Shown piece after piece: positions 31,809-40,038 of a DNA stretch of 64,000 nucleotides (its first letter is position 1; every line of letters starts with the position of its first letter). Both the position numbers and the translations under genes were made by a program. Source of the DNA: CAJXQU01 sp965223825 (GTDB lineage Bacteria; Pseudomonadota; Gammaproteobacteria; CAJXQU01); assembly GCA_965223825.1 (NCBI GenBank), contig OZ245018.1, forward strand, positions 1,798,001 to 1,862,000, written 5' to 3'. The notes under the pieces were generated by a model. It searched no databases, was not told the DNA's origin, and was given only the letters and a program-made list of their open reading frames with translations.

Positions 31809-32439
31809 TCAATTCCCATTGTGGGTTACGCGAAACATTGCATCATGCTGTTATCTGTTACCCCGTTGGATCCGTCTGTACATTTCCCCAAGTATTGTAC
31901 CATGATTGAACATATCATCAGTTTCTCGCTCAGTTCCCGCTCCCCCTGTTTTAGATCACCTCACTCCCACCGCTCAGTTGCGTACCATATTGCGGCATAC
32001 GCTCATACCGCACGCAACCATGGATGAATAGCCCGGTCGCAAAACGATATACCTTGCTCATAACAGACGGCAATAGCCCCGACCCTGCGGCAATATCCAC
32101 CCGCCCCACTACACCCTTCGGCTCCCGAACAATACCAATTTCACCAAACCAGATGATGAACTGAAATTTTGCGCGCCGCCCAAAAGCCCCTAGCCCAAAT
32201 CGACAGGGGTGTTGAAGGATGACCCAGCTTCATTTCCCCCGCATCCGAAGCAACCCAAACCATTAACCCCTGAATCTTGCCGAAGTTCATATATCTTAAG
32301 ACTACACGGATTCTCCGCAACCCAGAAAAGCCACGGAACCAGACCAAACCGGACCCAATCATATCAAATCATTGCACCAACAACATTGTTCGTGTCATCA
32401 TGGCAGCTTGCCCAGATTTTGACTTCACACAGGTAAATC
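31809..32439. other. 631-bp intergenic region between CBASS/exonuclease and MORC-Z1 locus
   Basis: No supported gene is found on either strand. The sequence is more AT-rich than the backbone and has no long repeat. It must hold the promoter of the exonuclease at its left end and that of the HTH gene at its right end. It is a natural junction between two independently acquired defence cassettes. Confidence 0.5.
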
Positions 32440-32637
32440 ATGTCTGAACGTTGGCTATCGGTCGAAGAAATCGCCGAGTATCTAGGAGTTAGCAAGGACA
32501 GTGTCTATGCGTGGATTCGAGGGCGGAATATGCCGGCCCATCGTATTGGGCGACTTTGGAAATTCAAGGCACAGGAAGTGGACGAATGGGTGAAGTCGCA
32601 AGGCGCAGCCGAGAGTGGCGATGAAAGCCGCGAATAA
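32440..32637 (+). CDS. Excisionase-like helix-turn-helix protein
   Basis: The 65-aa protein is a small MerR/excisionase-type DNA-binding domain: LSVEEIAEYLGVSKDSVYAW, then IRGRNMPAHRIGRLWKF and V-D-E-W-V. Such proteins often precede restriction-modification operons and may control methylase expression. It lies 115 bp ahead of the methyltransferase, same strand. Whether it regulates that gene or is a remnant of a mobile module is unknown. Confidence 0.85.
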   Translation: MSERWLSVEEIAEYLGVSKDSVYAWIRGRNMPAHRIGRLWKFKAQEVDEWVKSQGAAESGDESRE

Positions 32638-32752
32638 TGGATATTTCAATACGCGAGGGATTACGTCTGGGACAGCCAGATTTTATTCCTTCAGCACTCT
32701 AATTGGGAGCGCCGAGTAATGCATCAGAATTCAGTTGGATGGAAAAACCCGA

Positions 32753-34378
32753 ATGCCCGTTCCAATAATTGATCTCTTCGCCGGCCCGGGAGGTTTGGGA
32801 GAGGGGTTTGCCTCTCTTCAAGATCACAAGCGTCAACCGTATTTTGAGATTGGACTATCCATAGAAAAGGACGCTGTCGCACATCGAACGCTCACCCTTC
32901 GGGCAGTTTTCAGGCGCCTGCGAGGCACAAAGGATGTAAAACATTACTACAGCTACATTCGAGGTGAAATAGACGAAACTACCTTTCGGAAAATCCCGGC
33001 AGTTGCCAGCGCCTTTGCTCATGCCGAAATTGAAGCTCGCTGTCTCGAATTGGGGAAATCCGACGAAAAAAGCATAGACAAGGAAATACTGGCTGCGCTC
33101 AAGGGGCAGGAAACCTGGGTGCTAATCGGCGGGCCGCCCTGCCAAGCCTACTCTCTCGCTGGACGATCCAGAAGAGCCAATGACAAAAAGTTCCACGAGG
33201 ACGAGAAACACCTCCTCTACCGGGAATATCTGAGAATCATTCGAGTCCACAAACCCGCTATTTTCGTGATGGAAAATGTCAAGGGTCTGCTTTCCTCTCA
33301 ACATTCAGGAAATCCGATGTTCGAAAAGATTATCGCAGACCTGTCCAAGCCGTCGGATGGACTGGAGTACGAAATCCGCTCCTTCGTGAAGAAGGGGGAC
33401 AGCAATTCCTTGCAGCCCACAGATTATATCATTCACTCAGAACGCTACGGGATTCCCCAAAGCAGACATCGGGTAATTTTGCTGGGGGTTAGAAAGGACG
33501 CAGGCCTATCCCAGCACCAGTTGTTGGCGCCTGCACCCAAACCCATCACGGCCAAACAGACTATTGATGATCTTCCTAGACTCCGAAGTAGGCTATCCCG
33601 TGGCGACACATTGGATGGATGGCGTGACGCGGTCCAAGCAGGCGCTTCCTTTCTAAAGGGTTGGGATTCGGAAGACGCATCAACCATGAAAGAATTGATG
33701 CGCACCTTCGCGGCTGAAGCAACAGGCGCAAATACGGGGGGACGATTCATCCCGAAGACATACAAAAGGCCGAAAAAACCAACTGAGCTGCAGCGATGGC
33801 TCCAAGACAGGAGCCTGGGCGGCGTATGCCAGCACGAGGCCCGCTCCCATATGGCATCGGACCTGGCTCGCTACCTTTTTTCGGCCTGCTTCGCCCACAG
33901 GTGGAAATACTCCCCACGACTGGATGTGTTCCCCCCAGCGTTGCTCCCGGATCACATCAATGTAAAAGCAAACTCAGGAACAGGAACTATCCCATTCAAG
34001 GATCGATTCAGAGTTCAGTGCAGGAACGAGCCTGCCACCACTATAGTGGCGCACATTGCCAAGGATGGGCATTACTACATTCACTACGATCCGTCCCAGT
34101 GTCGGAGCCTAACAGTCAGAGAGGCAGCGAGACTCCAAACATTCCCGGACAACTATTTCTTTGCCGGAAACCGAACCGAGCAGTATACGCAGGTGGGAAA
34201 TGCAGTCCCCCCCCTACTTGCCCGCAAACTGGCGCAGGTAGTGAGAGGAATTCTCAACCACAGAAAAAAGAAAGAGCTAAAAGAGAATTCCTCCACTGCA
34301 CAAAAACGGCAGAAAAGGGAGATGTGGCGGCCATCGTCGAGTGAGGAGAGGATTTCCGCGCTTGTTGAAACAGGCTAA
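32753..34378 (+). CDS. DNA (cytosine-5) methyltransferase
   Basis: The C5 methylase transfers methyl from SAM to cytosine in a specific DNA site. Motif I is DLFAGPGGLGEGF at the N-terminus, motif IV GGPPCQAYS holds the catalytic cysteine, motif VI is MENVKG, motif VIII includes QSRHRVILLG, and motif X is QVGNAVPPLLA. An insert of about 90 residues between motifs I and IV, and a long target-recognition region, make it 541 aa. The ATG at 32753 is preferred over a TTG at 32735. It is the modification partner of the MORC-Z1 locus and is convergent with vsr, 4 bp apart. Confidence 0.95.
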   Translation: MPVPIIDLFAGPGGLGEGFASLQDHKRQPYFEIGLSIEKDAVAHRTLTLRAVFRRLRGTKDVKHYYSYIRGEIDETTFRKIPAVASAFAHAEIEARCLELGKSDEKSIDKEILAALKGQETWVLIGGPPCQAYSLAGRSRRANDKKFHEDEKHLLYREYLRIIRVHKPAIFVMENVKGLLSSQHSGNPMFEKIIADLSKPSDGLEYEIRSFVKKGDSNSLQPTDYIIHSERYGIPQSRHRVILLGVRKDAGLSQHQLLAPAPKPITAKQTIDDLPRLRSRLSRGDTLDGWRDAVQAGASFLKGWDSEDASTMKELMRTFAAEATGANTGGRFIPKTYKRPKKPTELQRWLQDRSLGGVCQHEARSHMASDLARYLFSACFAHRWKYSPRLDVFPPALLPDHINVKANSGTGTIPFKDRFRVQCRNEPATTIVAHIAKDGHYYIHYDPSQCRSLTVREAARLQTFPDNYFFAGNRTEQYTQVGNAVPPLLARKLAQVVRGILNHRKKKELKENSSTAQKRQKREMWRPSSSEERISALVETG

Positions 34379-34382
34379 ACAA

Positions 34383-34817
34383 TCAATCGACTATAAGTCT
34401 GGCTTTCGTACCATGCAGCCATTTGTCAACAATTTGGGCAGTCCCTTCGACGGAGTTCTTCAAGGAGCATTCCCAGACAACAGCAACACGCCATCCAAGA
34501 TCGGAAAGCATCTCCACATGCCGCGCGTCCCGAGCGATATTCCCCTGGAACTTCTCGCGCCAGAATTCGCTGTTGGACTTCGGCATCGTGGTATACCGGC
34601 ATCCGTCATGCCTGTGCCAAAAGCAGCCATGCACAAATACCACTGCCCTGTATTTGGGGAGCACTATGTCAGGAACACCCGGCAGAGACTTGACATGAAG
34701 CCGATACCGAAGGCCCCTCGCAAAAAGGCTGGAGCGAAGCGCCTTCTCGGGCCAGGTATTCTTCGCCCGGATGCCCGACATCATACGGCTGCGTTGGGGT
34801 GTGGTGGGAACGCGCAT
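34383..34817 (-). CDS. vsr: Very short patch repair endonuclease Vsr
   Basis: The 144-aa endonuclease nicks T-G mismatches that arise when 5-methylcytosine deaminates. The family signature is complete: GVPDIVLPKYRAVVFVHGCF, then WHRHDGC (zinc and catalytic residues), PKSNSEFWREKF and GWRVAVVWEC. It is on the opposite strand to every other gene of the locus, between the methylase and the MORC ATPase. In MORC-Z1 type systems Vsr has been proposed to serve as a nuclease component too, so both repair and restriction roles are possible. Confidence 0.95.
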   Translation of the reverse strand: MRVPTTPQRSRMMSGIRAKNTWPEKALRSSLFARGLRYRLHVKSLPGVPDIVLPKYRAVVFVHGCFWHRHDGCRYTTMPKSNSEFWREKFQGNIARDARHVEMLSDLGWRVAVVWECSLKNSVEGTAQIVDKWLHGTKARLIVD

Positions 34818-34938
34818 AATCGTGAACCATGCCAGTCAATAAAGGAGGCTGGCAAGTGACTGGACAGACACAGGACAAGGAAATGCTTGTTTCAGGACTC
34901 TCGAACCCAATCGCCGAAAAAATACCAGGGAGAAGCTG

Positions 34939-36417
34939 ATGGCGCGAGATTTTACACATCCTCCAAGTGCTGCGTGCCTAGCAGCTTCAATGCGTGACCT
35001 CGGATATTCACTTGAAACGGCGGTTGCGGATCTCATCGATAACAGTATATCCGCCGATGCGAAATCCATCGACATTATTTGCGACATTACCGCGGTTCAG
35101 CCATTTGTGGCCATCCTCGATGATGGCACCGGTATGACGGAACAAGAGTTATTGAGTGCGATGCGCCACGGGACAGTCAATCCAAAGCAAACACGGACTC
35201 CCCATGACCTGGGACGATTCGGTCTTGGTCTCAAGACCGCTTCATTCTCTCAGTGCCGGTCGCTTACAGTAGTCAGCAAAAAAGATAGGCGTCTCTGCGG
35301 AGCCGAATGGAATCTGGATCGTATTGACGCTGCTGATGACTGGATCCTTCGCATCCTGGACGAAAATGACATACATGCATTACCGTACATCGGTCAACTT
35401 CCGGAAGAATGCGGCACAGCCGTCATCTGGCAGGATCTTGATCGCCTTTTCGAGGGCGAATCCGGAAACCGACGCAGTGAGATTGTCAACGAAAAACTCG
35501 ATACTTTGGAGAAGCATCTATCTCTCGTATTTCACCGATTTCTTGCCGGCGAAATACGCGGGAGGAGCCGAATAGGGATTACGGTAAACGGCCACGAGGT
35601 CAAGCCATTCGATCCATTCTGCCGAAAGAGCACCTACACGCGGCGGCTTCCAGAGGACGTGGTACGAATCAGTGGGCACGAGGTTCGTATTCAACCCTAC
35701 ATTCTTCCCCATTATTCAAACCTAAGTGCGGAGGACTACGACATCTATCAGAGCCGAAGTGACTTTATTTCCAACCAAGGTGCTTACATATACCGAAACG
35801 GCAGGCTAATGGCCTGGGGCGACTGGTTCCGTCTGATTCCCAAGGGAGAGGCCACAAAGCTCGCACGCGTTCAGATCGACTTTCCCAACAGTCTTGACGA
35901 AGCCTGGACTATAGATATCAAAAAATCCCGATCCCGGCCTCCGGCACAGGTTCGAGAACGTCTTCGGCAGATAATTGCTCAGGTTTCCGGTGCAAGCACC
36001 AGAGTTCATCGAGGTCGTGGTCAAAAACTGTTTCAGGACATCAAGGCCCCACTGTGGGAGCGCTATGCCGACCAGGGTGGGGTCAGATACACTCTCAACA
36101 GCTCGCACCCGTTGGTACAAAGCCTTCACGATCGTCTCGATGATGATGGAGTCAAGCATCTCAACATCCTTCTTGAAGCTGTTTCAGCTGCATTACCAAT
36201 CGAAATGGTTTACTCGGATTATTCCGTGCACCCGCGCGATATAGCACAAAAGCCAGCCGTTCAGGACGTGCAAAAACGTTTGCATGAGCTGAGATTGGTA
36301 TTGTGGGGGAATTCTCCGGGCAATCCGGAAACCTTCAGAGATATAGCAAGATCGACAGGCCTCTTTGACGGGCAAGAGGACATCGTTGAGAATTACATAC
36401 AAGGAGAATTTGCATGA
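34939..36417 (+). CDS. MORC-like GHKL ATPase
   Basis: This 492-aa ATPase of the HSP90/MutL/MORC superfamily shows the N box DLIDNSISADA (31-41), G1 box DDGTGM (61-66) and G2 box GRFGLGLKTAS (92-102). The usual general-base glutamate position (K-E-L in MutL) reads A-D-L here, with D31. A transducer-like S5 domain follows with a conserved lysine-containing segment (DEAWTIDIKKSRSRPP). The C-terminal about 120 residues are unique. MORC-type ATPases occur in restriction-like operons with Z1, methylase and Vsr genes, as described by Iyer, Abhiman and Aravind. Its stop overlaps the Z1 gene by four bases. Confidence 0.88.
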   Translation: MARDFTHPPSAACLAASMRDLGYSLETAVADLIDNSISADAKSIDIICDITAVQPFVAILDDGTGMTEQELLSAMRHGTVNPKQTRTPHDLGRFGLGLKTASFSQCRSLTVVSKKDRRLCGAEWNLDRIDAADDWILRILDENDIHALPYIGQLPEECGTAVIWQDLDRLFEGESGNRRSEIVNEKLDTLEKHLSLVFHRFLAGEIRGRSRIGITVNGHEVKPFDPFCRKSTYTRRLPEDVVRISGHEVRIQPYILPHYSNLSAEDYDIYQSRSDFISNQGAYIYRNGRLMAWGDWFRLIPKGEATKLARVQIDFPNSLDEAWTIDIKKSRSRPPAQVRERLRQIIAQVSGASTRVHRGRGQKLFQDIKAPLWERYADQGGVRYTLNSSHPLVQSLHDRLDDDGVKHLNILLEAVSAALPIEMVYSDYSVHPRDIAQKPAVQDVQKRLHELRLVLWGNSPGNPETFRDIARSTGLFDGQEDIVENYIQGEFA

Positions 36418-39074
36418 ATCGCACTCGCAATGATAAGGAAAAGGGGGTCATTGCTGCCCTGATTACTGCATTTGAAGAATACGATACCCCCCCCTCCCGG
36501 GCCGACATCGAAGCCAAGGCCAGGGCGCTTGCTCCCATCCTCGGCTTCGATGGCGACCTCCACGACATAGTTGTGACGGCAGAGACGATCATTCCTTCCC
36601 GCATGAGCGCAGGTGTTTCTCTGGTCGATGTCGAAGCTGCACATGATGAAGAGTGGGTTCATAAGCGCGAGATCGGCAGCATCTATGCCGATGCCTATGC
36701 CGATTACCTGCGCAGCCAGAACTGGCATCCAACCGTTATCAATACACTTCTCAATGATGATGGCTCCAAAATCCTCGGCCTCCTCCAGGATCCGACAAGC
36801 GAAGGCGCATGGAACAGACGCGGCCTCGTCATCGGCCATGTACAGTCAGGGAAAACAGCCAACTATATGGGCGTAATTGCCAAGGCCGCCGATGCTGGAT
36901 ACAAATTCATCATCGTTATTGCGGGCATTCACAACAACTTGCGAAAACAGACTCAGGAACGCATTGATGAGGGTTTCATCGGTCGTTCCAGCGACCCATC
37001 CAACAGGATGAATATCGGCGTCGGCCTCAACGAAGGCTATCCCCATCCGGCAACACTTACCAACATAAATGATGACTTCAACGAAAATACCGCTGCGAGA
37101 ATGGGCTGGCAACTCAATGATTTCAGCAAGCCCATAATACTGATTATCAAGAAAAACGTTCACACATTGGATGCACTTCACAAGTGGTTGAAGGCAATGA
37201 ATGCGAGAGGTGATGGACGAATATCCGATGTGCCGATGCTGATGATCGATGACGAAGCCGACAACGCGTCAATCAACACCAACAAGGAGGACATACAACC
37301 AACACGCACCAACGCGGCGATACGTACGATCCTGGGGCTTTTCACGAAATCCTGCTATGTCGGTTATACAGCCACTCCATTTGCAAATATCTTCATCAAT
37401 CCGGACGCCTACGATCCGGACGCGCGGGAAGAGCTTTTCCCAAAGGACTTCATTTACTCGCTGGATGCACCAACCACCTATTTTGGCCCGGACAAGGTTT
37501 TTCTCGACGAAGCGACAAGCAGGGTTATCGTCGAACGCATTGACGACTGCGAAGACTACCTACCATCTTCGCACAAGAATGGATTTCCGGTTACCGAACT
37601 GCCCCCAAGTCTATATAGAGCTCTGGATCAGTTCATTGTCGCACGTGCCATCCGGAACCTGCGAAAACAGGAGACAAAACATTGCTCAATGCTTATCAAT
37701 GTATCGCGCTTCGTTTCGGTTCAGAAAGAGGTCAAGGGCTTCATAGGTCTGCGCGTCGACAGAATACGCGAGGCGGTGAAAGCAAATTACATGATGCCCG
37801 AAGATGCCTCGGCAAAGAACGTCTACATGGCCGGACTTCGCGCGGCGTTTGAGAGAAACTTTTCCGAATGCGGCTTCACCTGGGATGAAGTGAAGAAGGC
37901 TCTCTGGAGCACTTTCGAACATCTCCGAACATATGTCGTGAACAGCAAAAGCGATGAAGTACTTGATTACGGAAGGTATCAGCGTGATGGCATCGGCGTC
38001 ACCGCCATCACCATCGGCGGGCTCAGCCTTTCCCGGGGTTTGACTCTCGAAGGGCTGACCATTAGCTATATGTACCGCAATACCCGAATGTACGATACCT
38101 TGATGCAGATGGGACGTTGGTTTGGCTATCGGCCGGGCTTTGAAGACATTTGCCGAGTTCATTTGCCACAGGGATCAATCAATTGGTATTCCCATATCGC
38201 TCGCGCTTCAGAGGAACTGCGCCAGCAGATCAGACGTATGCGCAAGATCGGACTGAGTCCGAAAGATTTCGGTCTTTACGTCCAGTCCCATCCCGACAGC
38301 CTTCTTATCACGGCAGCAAACAAGATGCGAAGCGGGGAAAGGATCGCCCTCAATCAGAATTTCACCGGCAAACTCGTTGAAAGTACACTTCTTCCGATTG
38401 ACCCCAAAGCAAATCTGGAGAATGAAGCTCTGATTCAGGAATATTGGCAAGCTCAGTTTAGCGGAAAGATCGAAAACACCGACAAGGGGTGGTTTATTCC
38501 CGACGTAGACGTCGAAGTTATCGAGGAATTTCTCACACGTTTCAAGTCGCACAGCGACGCCATTCTGCCGAAATCCTGGGCCATCGACTACCTCCAGGCT
38601 ATCGCAGAGAAGTACCCCAAGGGAGACGTGCTTCTGGTTTCGAAAGGCACCGGCGATCCAATCAAGTTTAGACTAGGTGCACAGGATCGGACAGCCAAGG
38701 ACGCCACCTCCGAGGGCTGGCGCCTGTCTGGATATCGATTGGCAAGTCGCGGCGATGAAAAGCTTGGGCTGACTGAAGAGCAGGTGCAGGAAGCCCAAAC
38801 ACTTGCAGCCGATGACAGGAAAAGTAAAAGTGGGAAGCCCTCCGACTTTCACTACCGAGTCGTGAGGGACAAGCCCCTTCTCATGCTTCATGTTCTCGAG
38901 CCAACCGATAATGTGTCACTCGAAGGGTTACGCGTTCCCGCATGGGGTTTGAGCTATCCTGACGGTCTTTACCGGACAGAGATCGAGGTTGTCGCGAACC
39001 GTGTATGGATTGAGCAGATGTACGGATCGCTGGATGATGACCCAGATGCCGATGAGGACTATGACGATGAGTAA
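36414..39074 (+). CDS. Z1-domain superfamily 2 helicase/ATPase
   Basis: The 886-aa protein has Walker A GHVQSGKT at 141-148, the motif II variant IDDEAD at 278-283, GYTATPFANIFIN as motif III, and motif-VI-like TLMQMGRWFGYRPGFEDICR. Z1 proteins are SF2 ATPases found with MORC ATPases and methylases in restriction-like loci, thought to translocate on or remodel DNA. It overlaps the MORC gene by four bases upstream and the PD-(D/E)XK gene by eight bases downstream. The highly charged tail (DDDPDADEDYDDE) is notable. Confidence 0.92.
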   Translation: MNRTRNDKEKGVIAALITAFEEYDTPPSRADIEAKARALAPILGFDGDLHDIVVTAETIIPSRMSAGVSLVDVEAAHDEEWVHKREIGSIYADAYADYLRSQNWHPTVINTLLNDDGSKILGLLQDPTSEGAWNRRGLVIGHVQSGKTANYMGVIAKAADAGYKFIIVIAGIHNNLRKQTQERIDEGFIGRSSDPSNRMNIGVGLNEGYPHPATLTNINDDFNENTAARMGWQLNDFSKPIILIIKKNVHTLDALHKWLKAMNARGDGRISDVPMLMIDDEADNASINTNKEDIQPTRTNAAIRTILGLFTKSCYVGYTATPFANIFINPDAYDPDAREELFPKDFIYSLDAPTTYFGPDKVFLDEATSRVIVERIDDCEDYLPSSHKNGFPVTELPPSLYRALDQFIVARAIRNLRKQETKHCSMLINVSRFVSVQKEVKGFIGLRVDRIREAVKANYMMPEDASAKNVYMAGLRAAFERNFSECGFTWDEVKKALWSTFEHLRTYVVNSKSDEVLDYGRYQRDGIGVTAITIGGLSLSRGLTLEGLTISYMYRNTRMYDTLMQMGRWFGYRPGFEDICRVHLPQGSINWYSHIARASEELRQQIRRMRKIGLSPKDFGLYVQSHPDSLLITAANKMRSGERIALNQNFTGKLVESTLLPIDPKANLENEALIQEYWQAQFSGKIENTDKGWFIPDVDVEVIEEFLTRFKSHSDAILPKSWAIDYLQAIAEKYPKGDVLLVSKGTGDPIKFRLGAQDRTAKDATSEGWRLSGYRLASRGDEKLGLTEEQVQEAQTLAADDRKSKSGKPSDFHYRVVRDKPLLMLHVLEPTDNVSLEGLRVPAWGLSYPDGLYRTEIEVVANRVWIEQMYGSLDDDPDADEDYDDE

Positions 39075-40038
39075 GGATACGCCGTGGGACGAAATTCCCG
39101 TCTCCACTACCGATTTCAGTGTGCTGCGCGTCGCAGGCACTACCGGCGTTCCGATCTACTGGGGCCGGGATGCCGTTGCGCAATGCCTACTGGTTGTGGA
39201 GCTGGAAGGCGATTTTACTGCACACTTTCGCCGTGACACGGTTTCACTTCACGGCATCAGTGTTGACCTTCGCAATGGTGATACCGTGGGACAGCAGAGG
39301 CTTGTTCTGACCTTGGCTCGTCACATCGACAGTGACCTCTTCCTTGGCCTGTGTGAAACGCTGATATCGAGTCTTTCGTCTGTCACTGACTCTGCTGTTG
39401 CACTATCCGTCACACTCCAGCATTTGAAACGATGGAAAGCCTTTCTGGCTGGGAAAAAGGCTAGACTGCTGACCAACGAAGAGATACGTGGTCTGTTTGC
39501 CGAACTGCACCTTCTTCGTCAACTATATCTCCGCCGTCTCACGCATGAAGAAGCCGTCGCCGCATGGTGCGGAGTCGAAGACTCGCATCAGGATTTTATC
39601 TTCGGCAATATCGCCATAGAAGTAAAATCTCTCTCCGGCAGGGAAAGAAATAGCGTTCGCATATCATCGGAGGATCAACTGGAAGCACTGGTGGACCACC
39701 TTTTTCTGATGACCGTACGCCTGATTGATGTGCCGGATCCTGAAAAAGGATATTCACTCAATGATATGGTTACGCTGATTGAGCAGGAACTCGAATCTGC
39801 AGAAGCCATTGAGCAATTTTCCGAAAAAATTGCCGGTTGTGGATATGCCCCATTGACAGATTACGAAAGACCACGCTTCACAGTTGGCAGCACCAATAGC
39901 TACGCGGTTTCGGAATCGTTTCCCAAACTTGTCCGGTCACAGATACCGCAGGGCCTGTTCCATATAGCGTACGACATACGATTGGAAGAAATTTCCCAAT
40001 ATTCCTGTGAGGATGACGAAATATTCGGGAGGCACTGA
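39067..40038 (+). CDS. PD-(D/E)XK nuclease-like protein (DUF4420 type)
   Basis: The 323-aa protein has the nuclease core GLFAELHLL (E146), then HQDFIFGNIAIEVKS with D176 and E185-x-K187. This matches the PD-(D/E)XK arrangement of the DUF4420 family linked to Z1/MORC loci. It is the most likely DNA-cutting subunit of the system. ATG at 39067 overlaps the Z1 stop; a longer frame from 38989 is less likely because it covers the end of Z1. Catalytic residues all appear intact. Confidence 0.85.
   Translation: MSKDTPWDEIPVSTTDFSVLRVAGTTGVPIYWGRDAVAQCLLVVELEGDFTAHFRRDTVSLHGISVDLRNGDTVGQQRLVLTLARHIDSDLFLGLCETLISSLSSVTDSAVALSVTLQHLKRWKAFLAGKKARLLTNEEIRGLFAELHLLRQLYLRRLTHEEAVAAWCGVEDSHQDFIFGNIAIEVKSLSGRERNSVRISSEDQLEALVDHLFLMTVRLIDVPDPEKGYSLNDMVTLIEQELESAEAIEQFSEKIAGCGYAPLTDYERPRFTVGSTNSYAVSESFPKLVRSQIPQGLFHIAYDIRLEEISQYSCEDDEIFGRH

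Noticed and set aside
32209..32436. 75-aa plus-strand frame before the HTH gene
   Set aside because: Low-complexity translation without a ribosome-binding site or similarity; more likely promoter DNA of the MORC-Z1 locus.
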